From: Thiotrichaceae bacterium
GTDB lineage: Bacteria > Pseudomonadota > Gammaproteobacteria > Thiotrichales > Thiotrichaceae
Assembly: GCA_023144895.1 (NCBI GenBank)
Contig: JAGLEV010000065.1
Span: 1 to 49,295 of the forward strand
Length of the DNA stretch: 49,295 bases
Reading direction: 5' to 3'
This document shows, one piece after another, positions 35,841 to 44,161 of the stretch. A program made the translations under genes and the position numbers. Each line of letters begins with the position of its first letter. Positions within the stretch are counted from its first letter, which is position 1. The notes under the pieces are model-generated. The model ran no database searches, was not told the origin of the DNA, and saw only the letters and a program-made list of their open reading frames with translations.

Positions 35841-35845
35841 GTCGT

Positions 35846-36412
35846 ATGAGTATTAAGTCAGATAGATGGATTCGGCAGATGGCTGAAGAGCAACAAATGA
35901 TTACACCGTTTGAAGCAGGGCAAGTTCGCCATAAAGACAGTAATAAAATTGTTTCTTATGGTACTTCTAGCTATGGCTATGATGTTCGTTGTGCGGATGA
36001 ATTTAAAGTATTTACCAATATTAATTCTGTTATTGTTGATCCTAAAAACTTTGATGCCAATAGCTTTGTTGATGTCCAAGCGGATGTCTGTATTATTCCA
36101 CCCAATTCATTTGCTTTAGCACGAACCGTAGAATTTTTCCGAATACCTCGCAGTGTACTGACTGTTTGTTTAGGAAAATCAACCTATGCACGCTGTGGTA
36201 TTATCGTTAATGTTACCCCTTTAGAACCAGAGTGGGAGGGTCATGTCACACTAGAGTTTTCTAATACCACCCCTTTGCCTGCAAAAATTTATGCTAATGA
36301 AGGTATTGCTCAAATGTTGTTTTTTGAGTCAGATGAAGTTTGCGAAACGTCGTATAAAGATCGGGGTGGAAAATACCAAGGTCAGCAGGGCGTTACCCTA
36401 CCTAAAATATAA
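35846..36412 (+). CDS. dcd: dCTP deaminase
   Basis: Dcd deaminates dCTP to dUTP, the main source of dUMP for thymidylate synthesis in gammaproteobacteria. The 188-residue trimeric enzyme has the conserved [35 protein letters not shown] and the catalytic Glu137 in [10 protein letters not shown]. Length matches the monofunctional form. It is 5 bp after the LEA14-like gene. Confidence 0.96.
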   Translation: MSIKSDRWIRQMAEEQQMITPFEAGQVRHKDSNKIVSYGTSSYGYDVRCADEFKVFTNINSVIVDPKNFDANSFVDVQADVCIIPPNSFALARTVEFFRIPRSVLTVCLGKSTYARCGIIVNVTPLEPEWEGHVTLEFSNTTPLPAKIYANEGIAQMLFFESDEVCETSYKDRGGKYQGQQGVTLPKI

Positions 36413-36448
36413 GCCTATCTTACTTAAAATAGACCATAGGAGTCTGTA

Positions 36449-36829
36449 ATGAATTCTGAAAAAGTCGTCTTTGCTTTTTTTATTGTATTAGCAATGACCT
36501 TGAACTTTGGTTTTTTTACTGGAGGAATGGATAATGTGGCTTATCATAGTGAATATGAGCTATTTGCTGCCATTGTGGTCAATCTCATTGCGACTATTTT
36601 AAAGTTTGGTGACCGTACTCATCTTGGCGCTGTCTTTTTAGCCACCAGCTTAGTCGCCATTATTCAATTGCTTGTTGCCGCGATTATTTGGGGATTAAGC
36701 GAACATGTCTTTGAGACAGTGGGTGAAGAGTGGTTACCCATTGTGGTTTCCTTATCGGGTGGTGCTTTCCTTGCTAATATTACCTCAGTGGTATTATTAG
36801 TGGCAGAAACCTTGAGTGTAAGACGCTAA
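36449..36829 (+). CDS. DUF6394-like four-helix membrane protein
   Basis: A 126-residue protein with four hydrophobic segments (about 5-26, 38-53, 58-82 and 97-120) separated by short polar loops containing YHSEYELFAA and KFGDRTHLG. I recognise it tentatively as DUF6394, seen next to TrkA-type channel genes. It is 12 bp before the potassium-channel gene and is probably its partner. No enzyme motif is visible. Confidence 0.68.
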   Translation: MNSEKVVFAFFIVLAMTLNFGFFTGGMDNVAYHSEYELFAAIVVNLIATILKFGDRTHLGAVFLATSLVAIIQLLVAAIIWGLSEHVFETVGEEWLPIVVSLSGGAFLANITSVVLLVAETLSVRR

Positions 36830-36841
36830 GCCTGATTCATT

Positions 36842-38545
36842 ATGCCAAGAAGTATTTTATACATTTTATTACGCCGTTTGCGCTCTCCTTTGATCGCGCT
36901 AGTAACCGTGTATGCCATTTTTATTATTGGCTTTGTATTGATACCCGGTAAAGGTTCTGGTGGTGGGATGACCTTTTTTGATGCTTTTTACTTTGTCAGT
37001 TATACAGGTACAACGATTGGCTTTGGTGAATTAAGTAAAGGAGGTGTTGGTTTTAGTCCAGGGCAAAGAGCTTGGACTTTAGTGGCTATTTATGCAACAG
37101 TTATTACATGGCTCTATGGTATTGGCTCTCTACTAACCGTACTACAAGATCCTGCTTTTAAACGTATTCTTAAACATAGTAAGTTCTCTAGAAAAGTAAA
37201 AGAGCTACGTGAACCTTTTTATATTATCTGTGGTTATGGTGATACGGGGAGGCAATTAGTTAATGCTCTCTCTGAAGAAAATATTCGCTCAGTTGTGATT
37301 GATGTTGATGAGGATAAAATTAATGAGCTTGAGGTTGAGGACTTATTATTACCCAGCTTGGGGCTGGCTGCTGATGCCTCTCGATCAGAAGTTTTACTCG
37401 ATGCAGGTATTAAACGAGAATGGTGTAAAGGTGTTATTGCGCTTGCGACTAATGAATCAACCAACCTATCCGTTGCTATTACTGTGCAACTTTTAAATCC
37501 TAAAGCACGTTTTATTGCTCGGGCAGATAGTGTTGAGATGCAAAATAATATTCTCTCTTTTGGTGCCAATGAGGTGATCAATCCTTTTGAAACCTTTGCT
37601 GATTCCCTGTCACTATTAATTCATTCACCTTCTCTTTACACCTTATTTGAATGGTTGTCAGGTGTGCCTGGTGATACTTTGGCCGAGCCATTTTTTATTA
37701 AGAAAGGGCATTGGATACTGTCGGGTTATGGGCGTTTTGGTCAAGCGGTCTATAATCATCTGAGTGAAATAGGGGTTCAAGTTCGAGTCATAGAGCCTGA
37801 TATTGAAAAACGAGATGTACCTTCAAGTAGCGTGCTGGGCTATGCAACAGAAGCTGCAACACTAAAAAAAGCAGGAATAGAGCAAGCCGTAGGCATTATT
37901 GCAGGGACGAATAATGATCCTGACAATCTCTCTACCCTAATGACCGCAACAGAAATCAACCCTAATATCTTTACCATTGCTCGTCAGACTCAACAACAAA
38001 ATGCTGAGATATTTAAGGCGGCTAATTTAGATTTAGTGTTACAACGAGGTGGAGCAGTTGCACATAAAATATTTGCACTGATTCGAACCCCTTTGCTGGG
38101 TGATTTCTTACGAATTGCTATTCGCTTTAAGGAGCATAAAGCCAATATTTTAGTGAGTAGAATTATTGGTATTGCTCAGGATGAAACACCGAAACTTTGG
38201 GAATTTGTTATTGATAAGGAGACAACACCCGCTTTATACAATAAAGTCAGTATACAATCCGTTGTTATTGCTGACCTATTGCGTAGTCCTCGAGATCGAA
38301 GTCGTACTTTAAATGCACTACCCTTATTTCTTAATCGTGGTAAAGGTAATGTCATGCTTCCTGAAGATGATCGTCAGCTAGAAGTTGGTGATCGTATCTT
38401 GATGTGTGGATCAGAGGATGCTGATTGTTTAATGCAGTGGACAACCAAAAATATGAATGTTCTTAGTTATCTAATGACAGGGAAAACAGAGTCTAGTAGC
38501 CATGTTGCCAAATGGTTTAATAAGACGTTTGGTAAGTCCGCTTAG
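36842..38545 (+). CDS. Potassium channel protein with two RCK/TrkA-N domains
   Basis: The 567-residue protein has two N-terminal membrane helices (about 15-35 and 75-100) around a pore loop with selectivity filter TTIGFGE (compare TVGYGD). Two Rossmann RCK domains follow, IICGYGDTGRQLV (about 127) and ILSGYGRFGQAVY (about 294), each followed by a DXD/E nucleotide-binding acidic strand. A TrkA-C-like region is at the C-terminus with a GDRILMCG strand. It is a ligand-gated K+ channel. It overlaps the antisense small gene at 38517-38816 by 29 bp. Confidence 0.93.
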   Translation: MPRSILYILLRRLRSPLIALVTVYAIFIIGFVLIPGKGSGGGMTFFDAFYFVSYTGTTIGFGELSKGGVGFSPGQRAWTLVAIYATVITWLYGIGSLLTVLQDPAFKRILKHSKFSRKVKELREPFYIICGYGDTGRQLVNALSEENIRSVVIDVDEDKINELEVEDLLLPSLGLAADASRSEVLLDAGIKREWCKGVIALATNESTNLSVAITVQLLNPKARFIARADSVEMQNNILSFGANEVINPFETFADSLSLLIHSPSLYTLFEWLSGVPGDTLAEPFFIKKGHWILSGYGRFGQAVYNHLSEIGVQVRVIEPDIEKRDVPSSSVLGYATEAATLKKAGIEQAVGIIAGTNNDPDNLSTLMTATEINPNIFTIARQTQQQNAEIFKAANLDLVLQRGGAVAHKIFALIRTPLLGDFLRIAIRFKEHKANILVSRIIGIAQDETPKLWEFVIDKETTPALYNKVSIQSVVIADLLRSPRDRSRTLNALPLFLNRGKGNVMLPEDDRQLEVGDRILMCGSEDADCLMQWTTKNMNVLSYLMTGKTESSSHVAKWFNKTFGKSA

Positions 38546-38816
38546 GCTTTTTAGCGTGTTGAAAATGACTATTTTTAAAGTAACAACTAATACAAAAAGA
38601 TCCTAATAATTTTAGTGTTGCCAGCAGTGATACAAAGAGGAAAGCCACAAGTACGGTGATGACAAACTTTGCTTCTGCATTCTGTAAATGATTACCTAAA
38701 AAAATAATCATTCCTGATTCTTGTAGGCTATTCAATAGATGGGCAATATAGCTAGGGGTCAGTAAAGAGAAGGTTAGTGTGATTAAACCTAATGCTAGCG
38801 TGTGACGGTTCTTCAT
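38517..38816 (-). CDS. Small two-helix membrane protein, possible
   Basis: A 99-residue frame with hydrophobic segments at about 7-28 and 50-72 and a basic C-terminal tail with a cysteine pair (CISCYF) and KKPKRT. I recognise no family. Its last 29 bp overlap the 3' end of the channel gene on the other strand, and a hydrophobic, charge-balanced layout supports a real protein. An AGGAAATTTT-like ribosome site precedes the start. Confidence 0.5.
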   Translation of the reverse strand: MKNRHTLALGLITLTFSLLTPSYIAHLLNSLQESGMIIFLGNHLQNAEAKFVITVLVAFLFVSLLATLKLLGSFCISCYFKNSHFQHAKKPKRTYQTSY

Positions 38817-39230
38817 GTTTAAAATTTCCTAAGGTTTTCTAATGATAAAAGTTATAATTATTAGTATGTCAATACTACTCATTTAATATAAGGGGTTGTG
38901 AGGTTAAGATCAGTTATCTTTCTGGTTGAGAAAACCAACAAAATGATTGTTTTTTATATAATGTCTAGCATTACTTATTCAAAGGGATGTTCTAGAATGA
39001 AACTTCATTTGAGTTAAGCAATGGATAGATTTTTAATCTATTTTTCTTGAAAGATATCCCGCTTACTGATAATTTTTTCCAAATCATAATCTTTTAATAT
39101 TAATGAAAGCTTAATAGTTATATAATCTAATCAACACTGTAGAGTAATTGTTCGATAAAGTGGGCGATTGTTACTAATGCTTTTTTTTACTCTAGTATGA
39201 CTTACACACTAAAAGTGCCATAATCAAGCG
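38817..39230. other. 414 bp gap before rluB
   Basis: No gene is visible. It contains a terminator-like hairpin, ATAGATT/AATCTAT followed by TTTTTC (39025-39046), that does not follow any recognised gene. Tiny frames encode 14 or fewer residues. It should hold the rluB promoter and that of the minus-strand small gene. Confidence 0.45.
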
Positions 39231-40127
39231 ATGCAAGAAGAACGTATACAAAAAATACTAGCCCGTGCGGGCTATGGTTCCCGTCGTCAAATTGAACGTT
39301 GGGTGGAATCTGGTGAGATCATTGTTAATGGTGTGAAGGCATCTCAGGGTCAGAAAATCACAGAAAATGATCGGGTCACTTTGCGAGGGCAAAATTTGCG
39401 CTTGGCAACCAAGCTAAGAGTGGCTAAATCAGTATTGCTTTATCATAAAAAGCCGGGTGAAATCTGTACTCGTGATGATCCAGAAGGTCGAGAAACAGTT
39501 TATAAAAACTTACCTGACCTTAGTTCAGGGCGGTGGATATCTATTGGTCGTCTTGATATTAATACTGATGGTTTATTACTTTTCACGAATGATGGCGAAC
39601 TCGCTAATAAGCTAATGCACCCTTCCTCTGAAGTGGAGCGTGAATATGCTGTGCGAGTTTTAGGTGATGTAAAAGATGAGATGCTGGAACGGTTGAAAAA
39701 AGGCGTTGATCTTGATGGTGAAAAAGCAAGCTTTGATAGTATTCGCTTTATTGGTGGTGAAGGCGCTAACCAGTGGTATCACGTCATATTGAAGGAAGGG
39801 CGTAATCGTGAAGTGCGTCGCCTTTGGGAGTCGCAAGGCTTAATAGTGAGTCGCTTACGACGTGTACGTTATGGCATTATTTCTTTAGAGCGCAGTTTGC
39901 GTAGTGGCAAATATGAACTATTGTCACGACCTAAAATGCGTAAGCTTTATGAGAGTGTTGGTTTAGATTTAGGTGATTTCCCTGTTGAGCTTAGAAACGC
40001 TAAAGGATCTCAGCATAAAAAGCGTGGGAATAATTATAACCCACGTCATACTCCAACAAAGACACGTTCAGCAAAGCAAAAGTTGCAACAAAAACGAAGA
40101 AGGAAGAAAAAGAGCCCCCGATCTTGA
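39231..40127 (+). CDS. rluB: 23S rRNA pseudouridine(2605) synthase RluB
   Basis: RluB forms pseudouridine 2605 in 23S rRNA. The 298-residue protein starts with an S4 domain (RIQKILARAGYGSRRQIERWV, about 5-50), then the RsuA-family catalytic motif GRLDINTDGLLLF with Asp109, and EGRNREVRRLWE. The C-terminal 45 residues are a Lys/Arg/Gln-rich tail typical of this subfamily. It overlaps the next gene by 4 bp. Confidence 0.93.
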   Translation: MQEERIQKILARAGYGSRRQIERWVESGEIIVNGVKASQGQKITENDRVTLRGQNLRLATKLRVAKSVLLYHKKPGEICTRDDPEGRETVYKNLPDLSSGRWISIGRLDINTDGLLLFTNDGELANKLMHPSSEVEREYAVRVLGDVKDEMLERLKKGVDLDGEKASFDSIRFIGGEGANQWYHVILKEGRNREVRRLWESQGLIVSRLRRVRYGIISLERSLRSGKYELLSRPKMRKLYESVGLDLGDFPVELRNAKGSQHKKRGNNYNPRHTPTKTRSAKQKLQQKRRRKKKSPRS

Positions 40128-40615
40128 TTGGTCAAGCTTTTAGTTGTTTATATAAGGCTTATGGTGAGCAAAATAAGTGGTCTGGCGCGAGCTTTGAGAT
40201 AGTCGTGGCGAGACTGTTCGCTGAAGATAAACAAAGCGTAGAAAATCTAGTGACTTGGTATCAGCAAGTCGATGGAATGCCTCTATTGGATCAATGGGAT
40301 ACTGACACTTTGCGTCAGCAGTTATTAGCAATTAATGGAATCAGTGTTGAAATGGCAGATTCAATATTATTACATGCTTTTAACCGTCCTGTTTTTACTG
40401 TTAATAGTGATACACGACGTTTATTTCGTCGTCTGGGGGTGGTTCCTGAAGGTTTATCACATGATGAGACAAGGCACTTGATTGAAATATCACTAGAAGG
40501 GGATGTTGATTTGTTTCAAGAATTTCATGCACTGATTGCTAAACAGTGTCGTATCCACTGTTTAAAAGTACCGTTGTGTGAAGCTTGCGTATTAGCATCG
40601 CAATGTTATCATTAA
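40124..40615 (+). CDS. Divergent endonuclease III-like (HhH-GPD) protein
   Basis: The 163-residue protein matches the small endonuclease III / MagIII-like group: YGEQNKWSGASFEI at the start, NGISVEMADSILLHAF (HhH), VFTVNSDTRRLFRRLG, and a C-terminal iron-sulfur cluster, C-x5-C-x2-C-x5-C (CLKVPLCEACVLASQC). Three active-site features look altered: the usual 'ILTQNT' region reads RLFAEDK, the HhH GIG is GIS, and the catalytic Asp position of 'FVVDAYTRR' is Asn94. It may bind but not cleave DNA. The start is TTG overlapping the rluB stop. Confidence 0.78.
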   Translation: MIGQAFSCLYKAYGEQNKWSGASFEIVVARLFAEDKQSVENLVTWYQQVDGMPLLDQWDTDTLRQQLLAINGISVEMADSILLHAFNRPVFTVNSDTRRLFRRLGVVPEGLSHDETRHLIEISLEGDVDLFQEFHALIAKQCRIHCLKVPLCEACVLASQCYH

Positions 40616-40857
40616 TCGCATTTTTTTAGGTAAAAATGATCTTTGTAAGGGTCACTGTATTTTTATTGTTTTGCAAGGAATAATCTTTGCGATGAAAGAA
40701 TATCCCCTATACACTGTTTTTCCCTGATGTATGCTTTTTCACACCTAGCTGGAATTTATAATAATACCTAGCATAATTATAATGGAATAAGAGGTTGTAA
40801 GTTATTAAAACCCTAATTAAAGTTCTTGTTTTTTTATCCCAAGTACTACGTGTTTTT

Positions 40858-43317
40858 GTGTTAGTGGGTATTGTAACGGGCTTTTTACTTGCAGCCGCTT
40901 TTGTATTACGACAAGATCAAATAGTTACTAAGAAATTTGAAGGTAAACGTTGGTCTTTACCTGCAAGAGTCTTTGCTCGTCCTCTTGAAATCTACAAGGG
41001 TAAAATTTTAGCCGCTTCTAACCTTGAAAAAGAACTTCATTTACTACGTTATAAAAAAACAGCAAATCCTTCTTCAACAGGGCAATATAGTAAACGTGGC
41101 AATCAGTTAACGATCCATACTCGTGGCTTTCAGTTTGCTGAGGATAAAGAGCCAGAACGTCTTTTTACGGTCACTATTAATAAACATGGAAGGGTTGTTA
41201 GACTAAAGAATACTGAAAATAAAAAAACGGTGAGTCTAATACGTTTAGAACCTATTTTGATTGGTAATTTTTACCCATCACATAATGAAAACCGTATTCT
41301 GGTTAAGTTGAAAAATGTACCGCCTTTATTGTCAGAAGGTCTCATTGCGGTAGAAGATAAAAACTACTACAACCATTTTGGTATTAATCCAACCTCTATT
41401 GTTCGAGCTTTATTAGCGAATGTGCGTAAAGGACGTAAAGTGCAAGGGGGTAGTACGCTAACACAGCAGCTTGTGAAGAATTATTTTCTCAATAATGAGC
41501 AGTCCTATACACGTAAAATCAATGAAGCAACAATGGCGATGTTGCTAGAAATGCATTACAGCAAGGATAAACTATTAGAAGCCTATATTAATGAAATATA
41601 CTTAGGTCAGAATGGGCAACGAGCCATTCATGGGTTTGCTTTAGCATCACAGTTTTACTTTAATACACCTTTACGAGAATTACCCGTTGAGCAACTGGCT
41701 TTATTAATTGGTTTAGCTAAAGGAGCCTCTTATTATAATCCTCGGCGTTATCCTAACCGAGCAAAAGAGCGTCGCAATATTGTTCTCGATGTGATGGCAC
41801 GAGAAGGGGTGATCAGTGCTGAAAAAAACTTGGTTGCTAAGAAAACAGAGCTTGGTGTCACTAAGGCAAGACCTTCTAGTGCAAGTCCATTCCCTGCCTA
41901 TTTAGAGCTAGTAAAAAAACAACTAAGACGTGACTATCAAGACAGTGCTGTTAATAGTGAAGGCTTACTTATTTTCACTGCGATGGATCCTATTATTCAA
42001 ATGAATGCTGAAAATGCCGTTGTGAGTCGCATTCGTAAACTAGAAAAAAAGTATAAAATTGAAAAGGGCAAGCTTAATGGCGCAATGGTTGTTAGTGATG
42101 TTAAAACGGGTGATATATTAGCTATTGTGGGTGGTCGTAATCCACGCTATGAGGGTTATAATCGTGCTCTTGATGCGAAGCGTCAGATAGGTTCGGTGAT
42201 TAAGCCTGTTGTCTTTTTAAGTGCTTTAGAGAATAGTCCCAAATATAGCTTAGCGACACGTATTAGCGATGCTGAGGTCGTGGTTAAAGTGGGTAATGAA
42301 GAGTGGAAACCTCGTAATTATGATCACAACGATATGGGAGCTGTTTTATTTTTTAAGGCACTAGTTCTTTCAAGAAATACACCGACAGTACGGATTGGTA
42401 TTAATTCAGGGCTCGATCATGTGATTCAATTAATCCATAGTTTAGGTGTGCGTTCTGATATTCCTCCTTACCCCTCTATTTTATTAGGTACATCAGAACT
42501 AAGACCGATAGAAGTCCAACAAATGTTCCAGACACTGGCAGCAGAGGGAACCTATACTCCACTTAAAGGCATACGCTCAGTCATGGATGCTTATGGCGAT
42601 CATCTTAAACGTTACCCTTTAAATATTAAACAGGTTGCTTCACCTCAAGCAGTTTATCAAGTGACTTATGCGATGAATGAGGTGACTCGAAGTGGTACGG
42701 CACAATACCTTTCAAGAGTCTTACCTAAATGGAAAAACTCAGCAGGTAAGACAGGAACAACCAATGATAAGCGTGATAGTTGGTATGCAGGTTTTACAGG
42801 TCAGCATGTCATGACGGTTTGGATTGGGCGTGATGATAATAAACCCACAGCATTAACAGGAGCAACGGGAGCATTATTAGTCTGGGCTGATATGATGAAA
42901 AGGCTTCCAACAAAACCCTTTAAGCCAAAAACTCCTAAGGGAGTTGAATGGGTGAAAATAGATGAAGAGTCAGGATTGTTATATAATAGTTCATGTGGTA
43001 AAGCATTATCTTTACCGTTTACAGAGTTGAATAAGCCAAAAAAGAAACGTTATTGTGCTCCTGTTCCTATAATAAGATCAAGTGAGGTTGTTTCTTATCC
43101 CCAAAAGGCAAAGGCAGTACTTATTAGCAAGGTTAAAAAGAAGCACAACGATAAAAAGAGAAAGTCAGTAAAACCGCCAGTAAAACCGCGAGTTAAGCCA
43201 ATTAAACCTGCGGTAAAACCACCAGTAAAGATAAAACCAGGCGCGGTAAGGAAGAAAACTCCAACCCCACCTGCAAGCTCATCAGCAAGTCATCCTGTTT
43301 GGCAGGGTATGCAGTAA
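40858..43317 (+). CDS. mrcB: Penicillin-binding protein 1B (bifunctional)
   Basis: PBP1b polymerises and crosslinks peptidoglycan. From GTG 40858 (819 aa): a membrane helix (about 1-18), a UB2H domain (about 30-130), a GT51 domain with catalytic Glu166 (AVEDKNYYNHFG) and QGGSTLTQQLVKN, and a transpeptidase with SxxK (GSVIKP), SRN (SRNTP) and KTGTTND. A Lys/Pro-rich tail (about 745-810) ends the protein. The start is uncertain: reading-frame coding continues upstream to 40801 with no ATG, GTG or TTG. See the finding. The next gene is an LpoP-like lipoprotein. Confidence 0.95.
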   Translation: MLVGIVTGFLLAAAFVLRQDQIVTKKFEGKRWSLPARVFARPLEIYKGKILAASNLEKELHLLRYKKTANPSSTGQYSKRGNQLTIHTRGFQFAEDKEPERLFTVTINKHGRVVRLKNTENKKTVSLIRLEPILIGNFYPSHNENRILVKLKNVPPLLSEGLIAVEDKNYYNHFGINPTSIVRALLANVRKGRKVQGGSTLTQQLVKNYFLNNEQSYTRKINEATMAMLLEMHYSKDKLLEAYINEIYLGQNGQRAIHGFALASQFYFNTPLRELPVEQLALLIGLAKGASYYNPRRYPNRAKERRNIVLDVMAREGVISAEKNLVAKKTELGVTKARPSSASPFPAYLELVKKQLRRDYQDSAVNSEGLLIFTAMDPIIQMNAENAVVSRIRKLEKKYKIEKGKLNGAMVVSDVKTGDILAIVGGRNPRYEGYNRALDAKRQIGSVIKPVVFLSALENSPKYSLATRISDAEVVVKVGNEEWKPRNYDHNDMGAVLFFKALVLSRNTPTVRIGINSGLDHVIQLIHSLGVRSDIPPYPSILLGTSELRPIEVQQMFQTLAAEGTYTPLKGIRSVMDAYGDHLKRYPLNIKQVASPQAVYQVTYAMNEVTRSGTAQYLSRVLPKWKNSAGKTGTTNDKRDSWYAGFTGQHVMTVWIGRDDNKPTALTGATGALLVWADMMKRLPTKPFKPKTPKGVEWVKIDEESGLLYNSSCGKALSLPFTELNKPKKKRYCAPVPIIRSSEVVSYPQKAKAVLISKVKKKHNDKKRKSVKPPVKPRVKPIKPAVKPPVKIKPGAVRKKTPTPPASSSASHPVWQGMQ

Positions 43318-43390
43318 TTTCAATCGCTTCGTTGAATTCTAGTACCTGTCCATAGAGTGTTTATAAAAAATCATAAATTACCTATTTGTT

Positions 43391-44161
43391 ATGCTATTAA
43401 AATCAAAGTTTTACTTTTTAATTTCTTGCCTCTCGGCTTCTTTTCTTTCAGCATGTAGTGCAACACCGAGTGCTTATACACCCTCACCGAGGGTGCGAAC
43501 TCACCCAATACCAGCGCCTCATGTGCCAGTGGCAATAAAGAAAAGAGTGATTACTCACTCTGTTAAGAGACCCGCTAGGCGTAGTGTTAAGCCTCGACCT
43601 GCTGTAAAAAAATACACAAGAAGAAAACTACCAGCACCAAGAAAGCCAACACCCGTAATGCGTAGACCTAGACCTGTTCCTGTGGCGACAACGAGACAAC
43701 ATAAGCAAACAATGCGTCGTCCTGCTCGACCTATTATTGTTGCGATTCCTACACGGAAAAAAGTCATTGCTACCAATGGTCGTAATCCTTATGAAAGCGT
43801 TCCTCAGCGGCGCAATACAGCCGCTAGCAAGGAAGTATTATTACCCGCAACCAAAGGTTTGTTAGCACAAGCAGAAAGTGCTACTAGTCGACAGCAATAT
43901 TCATCGGCTATTAGCTATCTTGAGCGTGCTTTACGAATAGAGCCTAATAATCCTATTATTTGGACAGAGCTGGCAAAAACATATTATGACAAAGGCAATG
44001 ATGCACGTACCATTGTGATGGCTAAGAAGTCTAATTTATACAGTACTTCAGGTAGTGCTTTAGAGCGTAAAAACTGGAGTATTATTAAGATGGCAAGCAA
44101 ACGCTCAGGTAATATTCAATCGCTAAAAGACGCATTACGTTATGAACGAAACAGATCCTAG
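43391..44161 (+). CDS. TPR lipoprotein, LpoP-like PBP1b activator candidate
   Basis: A 256-residue lipoprotein: signal with LSAC lipobox (Cys22), then about 110 residues of Pro/Arg/Lys-rich disordered linker (about 25-140), then a TPR region (about 155-220: AISYLERALRIEPNNPIIWTEL). In Pseudomonas, LpoP is a TPR lipoprotein that activates PBP1b. The position right after mrcB and the peptidoglycan-spanning basic linker fit that role; orthology is inferred, not proven. It overlaps yoaA by 20 bp. Confidence 0.75.
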   Translation: MLLKSKFYFLISCLSASFLSACSATPSAYTPSPRVRTHPIPAPHVPVAIKKRVITHSVKRPARRSVKPRPAVKKYTRRKLPAPRKPTPVMRRPRPVPVATTRQHKQTMRRPARPIIVAIPTRKKVIATNGRNPYESVPQRRNTAASKEVLLPATKGLLAQAESATSRQQYSSAISYLERALRIEPNNPIIWTELAKTYYDKGNDARTIVMAKKSNLYSTSGSALERKNWSIIKMASKRSGNIQSLKDALRYERNRS

